From UBA8346 sp050260935 (GTDB lineage Bacteria; Bacillota; UBA4882; UBA8346), in the NCBI GenBank assembly GCA_050260935.1, contig JBLNCU010000180.1, forward strand, positions 1-64,000: DNA of 64,000 nucleotides, in the 5' to 3' direction. Positions 1-8,731 of the stretch are shown here, piece by piece. Every line of letters starts with the position of its first letter. The first letter of the stretch is position 1. Position numbers and translations under genes: made by a program. The notes under the pieces were generated by a model. That model saw only the letters and a program-made list of their open reading frames with translations. It did not search any database and was not told the origin of the DNA.

Positions 1-1
1 A

Positions 2-526
2 GCGGAAGAATACTTTCAAAGTAAAGAGTATTTATGGAACGGCGGAATCTTTGTCTGGAGGTTAAGTGTTCTGAAAGGGGAGATTCAACGATGTTTGCCC
101 CAATTGGCGGAGGGGCTGAAATGCATTGAACCGTTCATTGGAACAGCCGCTGAAATTGAAAGGCTTGGTCAAATATACCCGGCCTTGCCTGCAATCTCGG
201 TCGACTATGGTATTTTAGAAAAAAACCCAAATATGCTTGTTGTTCCCAGCGATTATGGATGGGATGATCTTGGCAGTTGGAGCGCTTTAAAACGGCTTCT
301 CCCCCCGGATGAGTCTGGAAACGTTGTTTTGGGGGAGTTTATGGGAGTGGAAACGCAAAACTGCATTATCTATAGCCCTCAAAAGATGGTTGCCACCTTG
401 GGGGTGACGGGTTTAATCATCGTTGAAACCAACGATGCCCTGCTGGTTTGCGCCAAGGAGCGGGATCAGGAAGTAAAAAAGCTCCTCGCCAAACTGGCGG
501 CGATTAACCGTCGGGACTTGCTGTAA
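2..526 (+). CDS. Mannose-1-phosphate guanylyltransferase, C-terminal part (5' truncated by window edge)
   Basis: This is the tail of a GDP-mannose pyrophosphorylase, which makes GDP-mannose from mannose-1-phosphate and GTP for envelope polysaccharide. The frame is open from base 2 with no start codon, so the gene begins outside the window; about 174 residues are visible. WNGGIFVWR near the beginning and SDYGWDDLGSWSAL further on are characteristic of the nucleotidyltransferase core of this family. It ends with TAA after a lysine-rich helix, without the mannose-6-phosphate isomerase domain found in bifunctional enzymes. A related sugar-1-phosphate nucleotidyltransferase is possible but less likely. 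Confidence 0.85.
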   Translation, partial: AEEYFQSKEYLWNGGIFVWRLSVLKGEIQRCLPQLAEGLKCIEPFIGTAAEIERLGQIYPALPAISVDYGILEKNPNMLVVPSDYGWDDLGSWSALKRLLPPDESGNVVLGEFMGVETQNCIIYSPQKMVATLGVTGLIIVETNDALLVCAKERDQEVKKLLAKLAAINRRDLL

Positions 527-537
527 CTAATTTTTTC

Positions 538-602
538 GCCTCATCCCCCAACCACTTCTTCGGGCATGGAGAAGGGACGCCCGAAGGGTGGGGTTGAGGG
601 GC
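538..602. repeat. Palindromic dispersed repeat, copy 1
   Basis: An intergenic palindrome downstream of the guanylyltransferase. It starts CGCCTCATCCCCCAACC, has a perfect inner inverted repeat CTTCGGGC (558-565) / GCCCGAAG (579-586), and closes with GGTGGGGTTGAGG, imperfectly complementary to the left end. The left arm matches the reverse complement of the right arm of a second palindrome at 38631-38685. It resembles the CCTCATCCCCC-type extragenic palindromes seen in many bacteria. It could also act as a weak terminator. The rest of 527-775 shows nothing definite. Confidence 0.55.
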
Positions 603-775
603 TTTGAAGACACAAAATTCATCCAAGCTGCTGGCGAAAAGTTACCCTATACCCGGTTTTCAAGTAGATAGTGGTTAAAACTTTGTTAAGAAGGAGGTTA
701 AATAGGATAAACATGGAATTTACCAAAAGTACCGGCGCGATTCCTATCTGAAATAAACTTCGAGGATGAGAACAA

Positions 776-1666
776 TTGCCAAGCAACGGATTATTACCTA
801 TTTTAGCCATTATGGCGGCAGTGGTTTTCTGGGGTTTATCCTTTTTAAGCATTAAAATCACAGTGGCGGTATTCCCTCCGATGACCCTGGCCTTGCTCCG
901 CTTTTTAATGGCTTCACTGCTTTTATACGGGGTGTTTAAATGGCGGGAGCCCCGGACCAAACTTGAAAAGAAGGATTTACCTCTCATAATACTGGCAGGT
1001 ATTATCGGGATTACCCTCTATTTTTATTTTGAAAATAACGGGGTAAAATTAATTACCGCTTCGGCCGCTTCTATTATTATTGCTTCAATCCCCATATTTA
1101 CCTTGATTGCCGATGCCATTTTCTTTAAAAGCGGGATGACCAAGAGAAAAATCGGCAGCGTGTTATTTTCGGTACTGGGAGTCTGTCTGGTGGTGGGGGT
1201 TGATCTTGATTGGTCAGATACCGGATTGGGATATTTGATGATGTTTGGGGCTGCAATATCCTGGGTTATTTATTCAATGGTCACTAAACCGTTGTTTAAG
1301 AAATATTCCCAGTTGGCCATAGTATTTTATCAAACGGTGGCCGGAACCGCCGCCTTGATACCGCTGGCGTTTTTCGAAAAGACCGATTGGACCAGGGTGA
1401 ATGGAGTGGCGGTTTTAAACTTGATTTATCTGGGAGTCTTTTGCTCCGCTTTAGGGTATTACGTTTATGGTTATGCCTTGGACAAACTGGGGACCAACGT
1501 ATCTTCATTATTTCTAAACCTGATCCCGGTGGTTACCGTGGTCGCCAGCTGTTTTATCCTGGGCGAGCGTTTAAGTGGCCTGCAGATTATCGGGGGCCTG
1601 ATTGTTATTACCGCGGTAACTGTCGCCAATTGGGAGGCTAGGGCAAAAACCGCTAAACCCCTTTGA
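776..1666 (+). CDS. EamA/DMT-superfamily permease
   Basis: A 296-residue protein of about ten hydrophobic helices built as two EamA repeats, the standard size and architecture of drug/metabolite transporter family exporters. The first repeat begins near residue 10 with the typical VFWGLSF stretch, and the second near residue 150. The substrate cannot be told from sequence. It starts with TTG, with a GAGGATGAG Shine-Dalgarno-like run just upstream; an overlapping ATG at 766 is in another frame that stops soon. Its 3' end overlaps the convergent PilZ gene by 14 bases. Confidence 0.85.
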   Translation: MPSNGLLPILAIMAAVVFWGLSFLSIKITVAVFPPMTLALLRFLMASLLLYGVFKWREPRTKLEKKDLPLIILAGIIGITLYFYFENNGVKLITASAASIIIASIPIFTLIADAIFFKSGMTKRKIGSVLFSVLGVCLVVGVDLDWSDTGLGYLMMFGAAISWVIYSMVTKPLFKKYSQLAIVFYQTVAGTAALIPLAFFEKTDWTRVNGVAVLNLIYLGVFCSALGYYVYGYALDKLGTNVSSLFLNLIPVVTVVASCFILGERLSGLQIIGGLIVITAVTVANWEARAKTAKPL

Positions 1667-2324
1667 CGATTTTAATCTGACCGAGGTTGATTAAAGCGCG
1701 CTGGCGTTGAAAGAGATATTTGGTGATTTGATCCTGTAAAATTTTGGTGGCGTGTTCAAAACTCAGCCCGACCCCTTGGAAGTTTTCCTTCCTGACGATC
1801 CTAATTACTTTACCTACAAACAACAACGGTTCATTGGAGGTAGGCAGCAACATCCGGCAAGTTAGAATCGATCCCGGTTCCATTTGCAGGGTGGGATTGA
1901 TAATGGCGTATAAGCCATTGGCGGATAAATTTATGACTTGACCTTTAAATTTATCTTTTTTTAGGAAGCCATCAAAGGGCAGATTTACTTCGCAGCGAAA
2001 AAAACGGCGGCCGACGGTGAATTTAATATCGGCGGGTTTCTCAATCACTAGCAACGGTTGCCCGGGTTCGGTTTTAATGAATTGGGTGGCCAAAACATAA
2101 TCGTTTTCTTCGGTATCATTCCGGCAAATAAGGGTAACCTTGGTATCCGGCGCCAGGTTATTGAAAAAGGCATCATTCTTCGGCAGCAAAAGGCGGAGTT
2201 GATCCTGGTCAAAATCCCAGACTACAGTCCGGTAGATTAATTTCCGGCCGTTATCAGCGGTAAACTCAAGTTGAACATTTTTCCCCGGTTTCAGGAACTC
2301 CTTCAGCGCATTGTTTTCGTCCAT
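1653..2324 (-). CDS. PilZ-domain c-di-GMP-binding protein, YcgR-like
   Basis: A 223-residue protein with an N-terminal YcgR-type beta domain (about 10-95) and a C-terminal PilZ domain (about 100-215). The c-di-GMP-binding signature is intact: RxxxR at residues 106-110 (RRFFR) and NLSANG at 132-137 (the [D/N]xSxxG motif). YcgR proteins slow flagellar rotation on binding c-di-GMP, but no motility gene is nearby, so the output here is unknown. The ATG is preceded by a GGAAGGGG run on the minus strand. It is convergent with, and overlaps the end of, the EamA gene. Confidence 0.9.
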   Translation of the reverse strand: MDENNALKEFLKPGKNVQLEFTADNGRKLIYRTVVWDFDQDQLRLLLPKNDAFFNNLAPDTKVTLICRNDTEENDYVLATQFIKTEPGQPLLVIEKPADIKFTVGRRFFRCEVNLPFDGFLKKDKFKGQVINLSANGLYAIINPTLQMEPGSILTCRMLLPTSNEPLLFVGKVIRIVRKENFQGVGLSFEHATKILQDQITKYLFQRQRALINLGQIKIVKGV

Positions 2325-2527
2325 GAAAACCCCTTCCTTCCCGTTAATCCATTATTACCCCTAATTAAACAGGCTTTACTGACATTTTATCATTTTTCCC
2401 CGCGAAGGTATATGTTTTTTTGCAAGCGGCGATTTTAAGACCAGGTTGCAATCCATGCCGGAGATGATAAGGAAGAATGAATTCTCTTCACCATGAAATA
2501 CTATAAGCTGATAAGGAGGAATAATGG

Positions 2528-3313
2528 TTGGAAGATATAAAGCAACAGTATGGAGAAACTCCAACCGAACCGGGCGGGGAGAATCCTGCGGAGCAACCTT
2601 TTGAGCAACCGGTAAGGCAAAATCCCAGAAAACAAAGGCTAATTTTACGTAATTTAAAAACGCTGGGGCAAACAAATACTCCGGCCTCTGCCGAAAGCAA
2701 TATCCATGCCATGATCATAGTCGGGCAAATCGAAGGTCATATAGTGCTGCCTCCCAAAAACAAAACCACGAAATATGAGCATATTATCCCGCAGTTGGTG
2801 GCTATTGAGCAAAATAAGAATATCCACGGATTGTTGGTGATCTTGAATACGGTTGGCGGGGATGTGGAGGCCGGCCTGGCGATAGCCGAAATGTTGGAAA
2901 GTTTATCGAAAGCCACTGTTTCCTTGGTGTTGGGCGGCGGCCATTCCATTGGTGTGCCGATTGCGGTCGCGACTGATTATAGCTTTATCGCTGAAACCGC
3001 TACCATGACCATTCATCCGCTGCGCTTAACCGGTTTAGTGGTGGGGGTTCCGCAAACCTACGAGTATCTAGATAAAATGCAAGACCGGGTTATTAAGTTT
3101 GTCACCAGTCATTCCGAAATAACTGAGGAGCGGTTCCGGGAGTTGATGTTTAGGACCGGGGATCTAGTGCGGGATATCGGGACGGTCATTGTGGGGAAAG
3201 ACGCTGTAGCCTGCGGTTTAATCAATGAAGTCGGCGGAATCAGTCAGGCTTTGAAAAAACTGGACGAATTGGTGGAACTGAAAGTTAAATCCAGAGGGAA
3301 GGAGATCCAATAA
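2528..3313 (+). CDS. tepA: ClpP-class serine protease, TepA (translocation-enhancing) family
   Basis: A ClpP/crotonase-fold protein of 261 residues. A disordered, Pro/Gln-rich N-terminus (1-55) precedes the protease fold. The likely nucleophile is Ser140 in GGGHSIG, with His163 (TIHPL) in the position of the catalytic histidine. In Bacillus subtilis the homologue YmfB/TepA lies just upstream of ylzJ and spoIIIE, and ylzJ follows here too. The start is TTG with a perfect AAGGAGG 8 bases upstream; the ATG at 2524 is out of frame. It overlaps the start of ylzJ. Confidence 0.9.
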   Translation: MEDIKQQYGETPTEPGGENPAEQPFEQPVRQNPRKQRLILRNLKTLGQTNTPASAESNIHAMIIVGQIEGHIVLPPKNKTTKYEHIIPQLVAIEQNKNIHGLLVILNTVGGDVEAGLAIAEMLESLSKATVSLVLGGGHSIGVPIAVATDYSFIAETATMTIHPLRLTGLVVGVPQTYEYLDKMQDRVIKFVTSHSEITEERFRELMFRTGDLVRDIGTVIVGKDAVACGLINEVGGISQALKKLDELVELKVKSRGKEIQ

Positions 3314-3537
3314 TGTTCTTATATACCATCTTTCCGCCGGAATTCATCTTTGACGAGGATGATTGTGAACACCAATCGAAACAGGCGGAGGAAGTGGAAA
3401 TTCAAAGAAACGGGATGAGTTTCCTGGTCTCGCCGGCAGATGGAGGGCAGATGAAAATTAATCGCCTTATCAGCACCAATCCCCGGGATTATCTGAATCC
3501 GGATTGGCAGCCCGGTTCAATTATGAAACCGTATTAG
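3313..3537 (+). CDS. ylzJ: YlzJ-like protein
   Basis: A 74-residue protein beginning MFLYTIFPPEFIF, the hallmark of the YlzJ-like family, which is of unknown function and almost always lies between tepA and the spoIIIE/ftsK gene in Bacillota. Its ATG is immediately next to the tepA stop codon and the AAGGAGAT at the end of tepA serves as its ribosome binding site, so the two are translationally coupled. Here an unrelated membrane-protein gene separates it from spoIIIE. Confidence 0.85.
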   Translation: MFLYTIFPPEFIFDEDDCEHQSKQAEEVEIQRNGMSFLVSPADGGQMKINRLISTNPRDYLNPDWQPGSIMKPY

Positions 3538-3593
3538 AAATAAAGTTTCGCTTACTCTAACTCTAAGCCGGATTTAATAATGTTAATATTTTG

Positions 3594-3621
3594 AACCTCC
3601 AAAATGGGGGTTTTTATTTTT
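3594..3621 (+). terminator. Rho-independent terminator after tepA-ylzJ
   Basis: Stem ACCTCC (3595-3600) / GGGGGT (3606-3611) with a short AAAAT loop and one G-T pair, followed by a T-rich run. It ends the tepA-ylzJ unit, so the next gene and spoIIIE are probably transcribed separately. The remainder of the 300-base gap (3622-3837) is AT-rich and contains no recognisable gene; presumably it holds the next promoter. Confidence 0.7.
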
Positions 3622-3837
3622 AAGGAATTAAGCTATACTTTTTAGATGAATAATTCGTAATAGCGAATAAGCATTCATAAGCTAGAAAAACTGTACGTTT
3701 TGAATACAACCCGGTATAAATTGCCGACTTCGAAAATAACATGCCATTTAAGCTTTACTCTCCATTTTGATTCCGGAATATGGAGGAATTCCTAAAAACT
3801 CCAAGAATTATAGATTGAGTCAGAGCAATAGGGGGAA

Positions 3838-5556
3838 ATGATTTTGCCGTTAGTTGAAGGAGTTTTAAGCCTTGTCGGGGGTCTCGGCCTCTTTTTATAC
3901 GCCATTTTCCGGCTGGGCGACGGCGTGCAAAAAATGGCCGGCGAAAGAATCAGAGCTATTTTGGAGACCCGGGTCAGGGGGCCGCTCTCCAGTATTTTCA
4001 CTGGATTTAGAATGGCTGCCGCGCTTCAAAGCAATATCTTGACTTTCGGGATGGTTTCCGGCCTGGTAAATGCGGGTCTACTTGGTTTATGGCCGGCTTT
4101 ATGGATCATGCTCGGCGTTAATCTGGGATTGACCGTGACGGCTCAATTGATGGCGCTCAATATCGGGGTTGCTACATTTATTCTGTTATTTGCCGGCTAT
4201 TTATTCTGGCTCTACGGCAAAAAACGTAATTTGCATTATTTAGGACAGGTTGTATTTAGCTTAGCTTTGATGTATCTTGGTTTTGAGATTTTTCATCAAT
4301 CGTTTCAGACCCTGGCTGCCCATACTCAGGCAGCGGAATTTATTAGGGGAATTTTTTTAAAACCCTGGTCCGGTTTTCTGCTGGGATTGACCCTGGCGGC
4401 GGTTTTACGAAGCAGTAACACCGTGGTTGTTTTGACTCAGGGAATCATCGGAGTCGACTTTGGTTTGAACCCCTCAACCTTCCTAAGCGGGGCGATTGCG
4501 ATCATAATCGGCGCCAATGTAGGGGCATCGGTAATCAATATGCTGGTAGACTTGGATCGATTGTCTACCGCCCGCAAGGCGAACTGGTTTCAGTTCTCCT
4601 TCAATATGTCGCTGGCTTTGTTATGGTTGATATTAATCCCCTTTGCTTTTGGAAGCGTCAATTGGGTAAGTCAACACTTGTACACCGGGTTTCAATGGTT
4701 TAAAACATCAGTTTTCCAATGGCGCGTGACTACCGGTTTCATTGACACCCGCTGGTTTAACGTCTGGCAATTAGCAATGGCCCATTCCTTGTTTAATATG
4801 TCCGTAATCCTGCTTTGGTTTCCGGTTACAATTCCGGCGTCCAAGTGGCGCTTTTTTAATCATACCGAAAAGAATACTATCGGCTCGGACGGGACGACCT
4901 ATTTAGACCGCCGGGCGTTGCAAAGTCCGGCTCTAGCCTTAATTTTGGCAACCCACGAGATCAATCAAATGGCCCTAATCGCTCTGGAAATGTTGAAATC
5001 GGCCCGGCTGGCTTTTTTGCGAGGTCAAGTGCACCTGTTGGACGGTATTTATCGTGATGAAACAACAGTTGATGATCTCCAGGAACAAATTACCTTTTAT
5101 TTGTCGGCTTTATTATCGCAAAATTCCCTAACTGAAGCCCAATCCCGCCGGTTGGCCGGCCTGTTGCATGTAGTGAGTGATATTGAACGGGTTGGGGATC
5201 ACGCCAACAGTATAGCCAATTTAGCCGAGAAAAAATACCAGGAACAATTGCCGTTTTCGGAGATAGCTATTAATGAACTTGAACTGTTCTTCGGGAAGTC
5301 GCTCGACCTTTATCTTAAAGCCTGTGAGGCGTTACGGGAGAACAATTTGGAGATAGCCAAGCAGATTGAAAACCGGGAGGCCAATATCGATAAACTTGAG
5401 GAAGAGCTGCGTCAGAATCATATACACCGTCTCAACCAGGGAAAATGCTGGCCTGGTTCGGGGGTTGTCTATGTGGAGATGTTAAGCAATCTGCTACGAA
5501 TAGCCGCTCATTCGGCGAATATTGCGGTGGTGGTTCTTGAAGAGGGTGAACAATAA
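3838..5556 (+). CDS. Na/Pi-cotransporter-like membrane protein with C-terminal PhoU domain (divergent)
   Basis: A 572-residue protein: two inverted blocks of transmembrane helices (about 1-340) followed by a PhoU-like helical domain (about 370-565), the layout of the NptA/YjbB branch of Na+/phosphate transporters. The two signature QSS motifs that line the Na+/substrate site are altered: Q64-S-N in the first repeat and R191-S-S-N in the second. Transport of phosphate is therefore uncertain. The start is either this ATG or the TTG at 3844, which sits better behind GGGGGA. Its stop overlaps the ATG of ftsK/spoIIIE, so the two are co-translated. Confidence 0.75.
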   Translation: MILPLVEGVLSLVGGLGLFLYAIFRLGDGVQKMAGERIRAILETRVRGPLSSIFTGFRMAAALQSNILTFGMVSGLVNAGLLGLWPALWIMLGVNLGLTVTAQLMALNIGVATFILLFAGYLFWLYGKKRNLHYLGQVVFSLALMYLGFEIFHQSFQTLAAHTQAAEFIRGIFLKPWSGFLLGLTLAAVLRSSNTVVVLTQGIIGVDFGLNPSTFLSGAIAIIIGANVGASVINMLVDLDRLSTARKANWFQFSFNMSLALLWLILIPFAFGSVNWVSQHLYTGFQWFKTSVFQWRVTTGFIDTRWFNVWQLAMAHSLFNMSVILLWFPVTIPASKWRFFNHTEKNTIGSDGTTYLDRRALQSPALALILATHEINQMALIALEMLKSARLAFLRGQVHLLDGIYRDETTVDDLQEQITFYLSALLSQNSLTEAQSRRLAGLLHVVSDIERVGDHANSIANLAEKKYQEQLPFSEIAINELELFFGKSLDLYLKACEALRENNLEIAKQIENREANIDKLEEELRQNHIHRLNQGKCWPGSGVVYVEMLSNLLRIAAHSANIAVVVLEEGEQ

Positions 5557-7769
5557 TGGTTGATGCCAAAAAAGTCCCGGGAAACCCGGATGAGGAAACG
5601 GATGATCGGCTGGCCGAGCAACGCAACGAAATTATCGGAGTCCTTTTATTGGGGATAGCCGTATTATCTGTAGCCGCCATTTACTTTAGCGGAGCCGGTT
5701 TTATCGGTGAGATTCTTAAACGGGGTTTGTTCTATACCTTCGGGCGTAACGGGGCAATCATCCCTGTCATTTTGGTGGCTTTAATCGGATGGACACTACT
5801 AGTTTGGCGCCGGGGGATCCGGCTTACCAAACAATTCCTGGCATTAACCATGCTTTTTTTATGGGCCTTGTTGATCATGCATTTTTTTAGCGGTCTTACG
5901 GTGACTCCGGACAATTGGGATTTGGCCGTCGAAGGCAGCGGGGTGGTTGGACATTTTTTGGCTTTAAATTTGTTGCGGCTATTCGGTAAATTCGGGACCG
6001 GTGTTTTTATGTTTATTTGGCTGATGGTGGCCGCTATTTTAGCCCTCGACCGGCCTTTGATTGATTTTATTGCTAATCTGGGCCGGAAATCCAAGCGCCA
6101 AGGGGAGACAGATCTTCCGGAAAATGCGGAACAGTATTCAACGGCCGGTGCCCCCAGAGGGTATCAGCAGTATGAGGAGCGGCAGGCTCCCAAGATAATT
6201 CCTTTTCCGGCCAAGGAGAACCGTTCAAGTCCGGTTATTGCCACTTTGCAGAATATGTTAAAAGAGAAGGATAAATCGAAAGAAATTAAGAAAGAAGTCA
6301 AAACCAAGGAGCCTTTGCCAGGGCCGGTTCAAAAACCCCTCTTAAAGGCCGGACAATACATATTACCGGCCGCCGATCTAATTGGTCCTCCGGCTGCCGC
6401 CCGCCAGAGAAAGGGCGCCCGGATTTTGGATCAATCGAAAAAACTAGAAGAAACACTGGCCAACTTCGGGATTAATGCTAAAGTAATCGACGTTCATTAC
6501 GGTCCGGTGATCACTAGGTATGATCTCCAACCGGCGCCCGGCGTCAAGGTTAGCCGGATTGTCAATTTAACCGATGATTTGGCTTTAGCCTTGGCAGCTA
6601 AAGGTTTGCGGCTTGAAGCCCCCATCCCCGGGAAAGCCGCGATCGGCATCGAGGTCCCGAATCAGGAGCCCCAGATAGTTACCTTCCGGGATATTTTGGA
6701 CTCCAAAACTTTTTGGAGTTCCGGGAAACTCAGTGTGGGGCTAGGGGTCGACATCGCCGGGGAGATCGTAATGGCTGACCTCGGGAAAATGCCTCATTTA
6801 CTAGTGGCCGGAGCTACCGGATCCGGCAAAAGCGTTTGTATCAATACTTTGATTATGAGTATTCTCTTTAAGGCATATCCCGGCGAGGTTAAATTTTTTA
6901 TGATCGATCCCAAAATGGTTGAATTATCAATGTATAATGGTATTCCTCATCTGATGGCTCCGGTGGTTACCGAAGCTAAAAAGGCCTCCGGAGTTTTAAA
7001 GCTGGTGGTTGAGGAGATGGAGCGCCGTTATAAATTGTTCGCCGAGGCCCGGGTGAGGGATTTGGATAAATATAACGGACAGGCTAACGAGGGGGATTTT
7101 TTGCCTTACATAGTTGTAATCATCGATGAATTGGCTGATTTAATGATGTTGGCCCCAGTGGAGGTCGAGGATTGTATCTGCCGTTTGGCCCAGATGGCCA
7201 GGGCTACCGGCATTCATTTGGTAATCGCCACCCAACGCCCATCGGTGGATGTTATTACCGGGTTGATTAAAGCCAATATCTCTTCCAGGGTTGCCTTCGC
7301 TGTATCTTCCCAGGTCGACTCCAGGACAATTTTAGACAGCGCCGGAGCTGAACGTCTTTTAGGCCGGGGAGATATGCTATTTTCACCGGTCGGTTCGATG
7401 AAACCCCGCCGGGTCCAGGGCGCTCTAGTCACTGAGAAGGAGATCGAGGCGGTGATCCAGCATTGGAAAGCGCAGGGAGAGCCGAAGTATCAGGAGCGTT
7501 TTCTGAACATTCCGGATAAAAAAGAGCCGGCAACTCAGGAAGATGATGAGTTGCTCTGGGATGCCGTCAGAATAGTGGTCGATTATGGTCAAGCCTCGGC
7601 TTCACTGCTTCAACGGCGGTTAAAAGTGGGATATACTAGAGCGGCGCGGCTGGTTGATTTGATGGAGGCTAAAGGGATGATTGGCCCATATGAAGGGAGT
7701 AAACCCCGCGAAGTTTATATAAATGCCCGGCAGCTGGAAGAGATAAAAAAACGACAAACCGAGCGGTAA
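5556..7769 (+). CDS. FtsK/SpoIIIE-family DNA translocase
   Basis: A septal DNA pump that moves chromosomal DNA into the forespore or clears it from the division septum. The 737 residues comprise four N-terminal membrane helices (about 25-170), a charged linker, and a RecA-type motor with Walker A GATGSGKS near residue 420 and an IIDELADLMM Walker B region. A C-terminal gamma winged helix (about 665-730) would read KOPS/SRS polarity sequences. Length and layout fit SpoIIIE (about 790 in Bacillus). The start overlaps the previous stop (TAATG). SpoIIIE is favoured over a division-only FtsK because of the tepA-ylzJ context and the sporulation genes elsewhere. Confidence 0.95.
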   Translation: MVDAKKVPGNPDEETDDRLAEQRNEIIGVLLLGIAVLSVAAIYFSGAGFIGEILKRGLFYTFGRNGAIIPVILVALIGWTLLVWRRGIRLTKQFLALTMLFLWALLIMHFFSGLTVTPDNWDLAVEGSGVVGHFLALNLLRLFGKFGTGVFMFIWLMVAAILALDRPLIDFIANLGRKSKRQGETDLPENAEQYSTAGAPRGYQQYEERQAPKIIPFPAKENRSSPVIATLQNMLKEKDKSKEIKKEVKTKEPLPGPVQKPLLKAGQYILPAADLIGPPAAARQRKGARILDQSKKLEETLANFGINAKVIDVHYGPVITRYDLQPAPGVKVSRIVNLTDDLALALAAKGLRLEAPIPGKAAIGIEVPNQEPQIVTFRDILDSKTFWSSGKLSVGLGVDIAGEIVMADLGKMPHLLVAGATGSGKSVCINTLIMSILFKAYPGEVKFFMIDPKMVELSMYNGIPHLMAPVVTEAKKASGVLKLVVEEMERRYKLFAEARVRDLDKYNGQANEGDFLPYIVVIIDELADLMMLAPVEVEDCICRLAQMARATGIHLVIATQRPSVDVITGLIKANISSRVAFAVSSQVDSRTILDSAGAERLLGRGDMLFSPVGSMKPRRVQGALVTEKEIEAVIQHWKAQGEPKYQERFLNIPDKKEPATQEDDELLWDAVRIVVDYGQASASLLQRRLKVGYTRAARLVDLMEAKGMIGPYEGSKPREVYINARQLEEIKKRQTER

Positions 7770-7856
7770 TTTTGTTTTTCCGGAAGGAACTGAATCGCTT
7801 AACTAGAATATATAGTAAGATTTTAAAGGCCTTTAGCGGTTGACAATTTGTAAATT

Positions 7857-7868
7857 AAACAATTGTTT
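7857..7868. promoter_or_regulatory. 12-bp perfect palindrome in the promoter region of the RodZ-like gene
   Basis: AAACAATTGTTT is a perfect palindrome lying 13 bases after a TTGACA hexamer (7840-7845). There is no convincing -10 box at 16-18 bases from that hexamer. The site may be an operator overlapping the promoter of the downstream gene, but no regulator can be assigned. Confidence 0.3.
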
Positions 7869-7913
7869 ATTTTTATTATAAATTACTAAAACTGCCTATA
7901 ACAAAAACGGGGG

Positions 7914-8684
7914 GTGGCCCGCTTGAGGGAGATCGGTGAATACCTCCACCGGGTGCGGGAAGCGAAGAACATCTCTTTAAGAGAGATTCAGGAAGCTACG
8001 AAAATCAGCTTACGCTATTTGGAAGCTATTGATCGCGGCGACTTTGAAGGGATTCCCGGGGAGGTATACCGGAAAGGCTTCCTGGTTAATTTCGCTAATG
8101 CCATTGGTCTGGACGGGCAGGAGGTTTTACAGCGCTATAACCAGCTAAAGAATGCCCGGGAAGAGGAGATCCGTCAAGTTCAGAAACAAGCCACTTTACA
8201 GGAGGATAATAAAACAAGCGCCGACAGTGAACAGCTAAAAGGGCTTTATCTGGGTATTGTAGTGGCGCTAATCGGGATACTTCTTGTTTTAAGCTTCTTC
8301 TTATTTCCCAGATTCCAGAAGGTTGGGCTGAAAGAGGAGACCCTTCCTTCTGTTCCGGCAGATCTTTCCACCAATGCTGATTCAAATGCCGGAAAAACGG
8401 ACAAACAGGTTTTACCGGCTCCAATTACCGTAAATGCTTTGTTTAAGGAACGAGTATGGATGCAAATCAAGATTGATGGCGATTATCTATACGGGGCGGA
8501 CGGCTTGACCTTCGATCCCTCCTATACCCAGCAGGTTTGGATGGCGCAAAAGGAGATGATTCTAAAGATCGGCAATCCGGCTGGCGTTAGTTTGACCTTT
8601 AACGGTAAAGAGCTGGGTCAGTTAGGAGAGGAGGGCACCGTAAAAACGATAAAATTGACTCCCAAAGGTTTTGAAGCGCTCTAG
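7914..8684 (+). CDS. RodZ-like helix-turn-helix membrane protein
   Basis: A 256-residue bitopic protein. It has an N-terminal Xre-type helix-turn-helix (about 5-70, with SLREIQEATKISLRYLEAI), one membrane helix (about 109-130), a Ser/Asn-rich linker, and a C-terminal extracytoplasmic DUF4115-like beta domain (about 165-256). This is the RodZ architecture; RodZ links MreB to the cell-wall elongation machinery. In Bacillota it often follows spoIIIE. The start may be this GTG or the TTG at 7923; the G-run upstream fits either. A terminator overlaps its stop codon. Confidence 0.85.
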   Translation: MARLREIGEYLHRVREAKNISLREIQEATKISLRYLEAIDRGDFEGIPGEVYRKGFLVNFANAIGLDGQEVLQRYNQLKNAREEEIRQVQKQATLQEDNKTSADSEQLKGLYLGIVVALIGILLVLSFFLFPRFQKVGLKEETLPSVPADLSTNADSNAGKTDKQVLPAPITVNALFKERVWMQIKIDGDYLYGADGLTFDPSYTQQVWMAQKEMILKIGNPAGVSLTFNGKELGQLGEEGTVKTIKLTPKGFEAL

Positions 8685-8697
8685 GCGCTTTTTTTTC
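8674..8697 (+). terminator. Terminator overlapping the stop codon of the RodZ-like gene
   Basis: The stem AAGCGC (8674-8679) / GCGCTT (8685-8690) is followed by a run of eight T. The TAG stop codon (8682-8684) sits in the loop, so the terminator is built into the end of the reading frame. Confidence 0.8.
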
Positions 8698-8731
8698 CGT
8701 AATGAATTCTAACCAACACCCGGGGGAAGGC

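Noticed and set aside
619..987. A 122-codon minus-strand frame
   Set aside because: Antisense to the intergenic region and the start of the EamA gene; low-complexity basic protein with no recognisable domain and no ribosome binding site.
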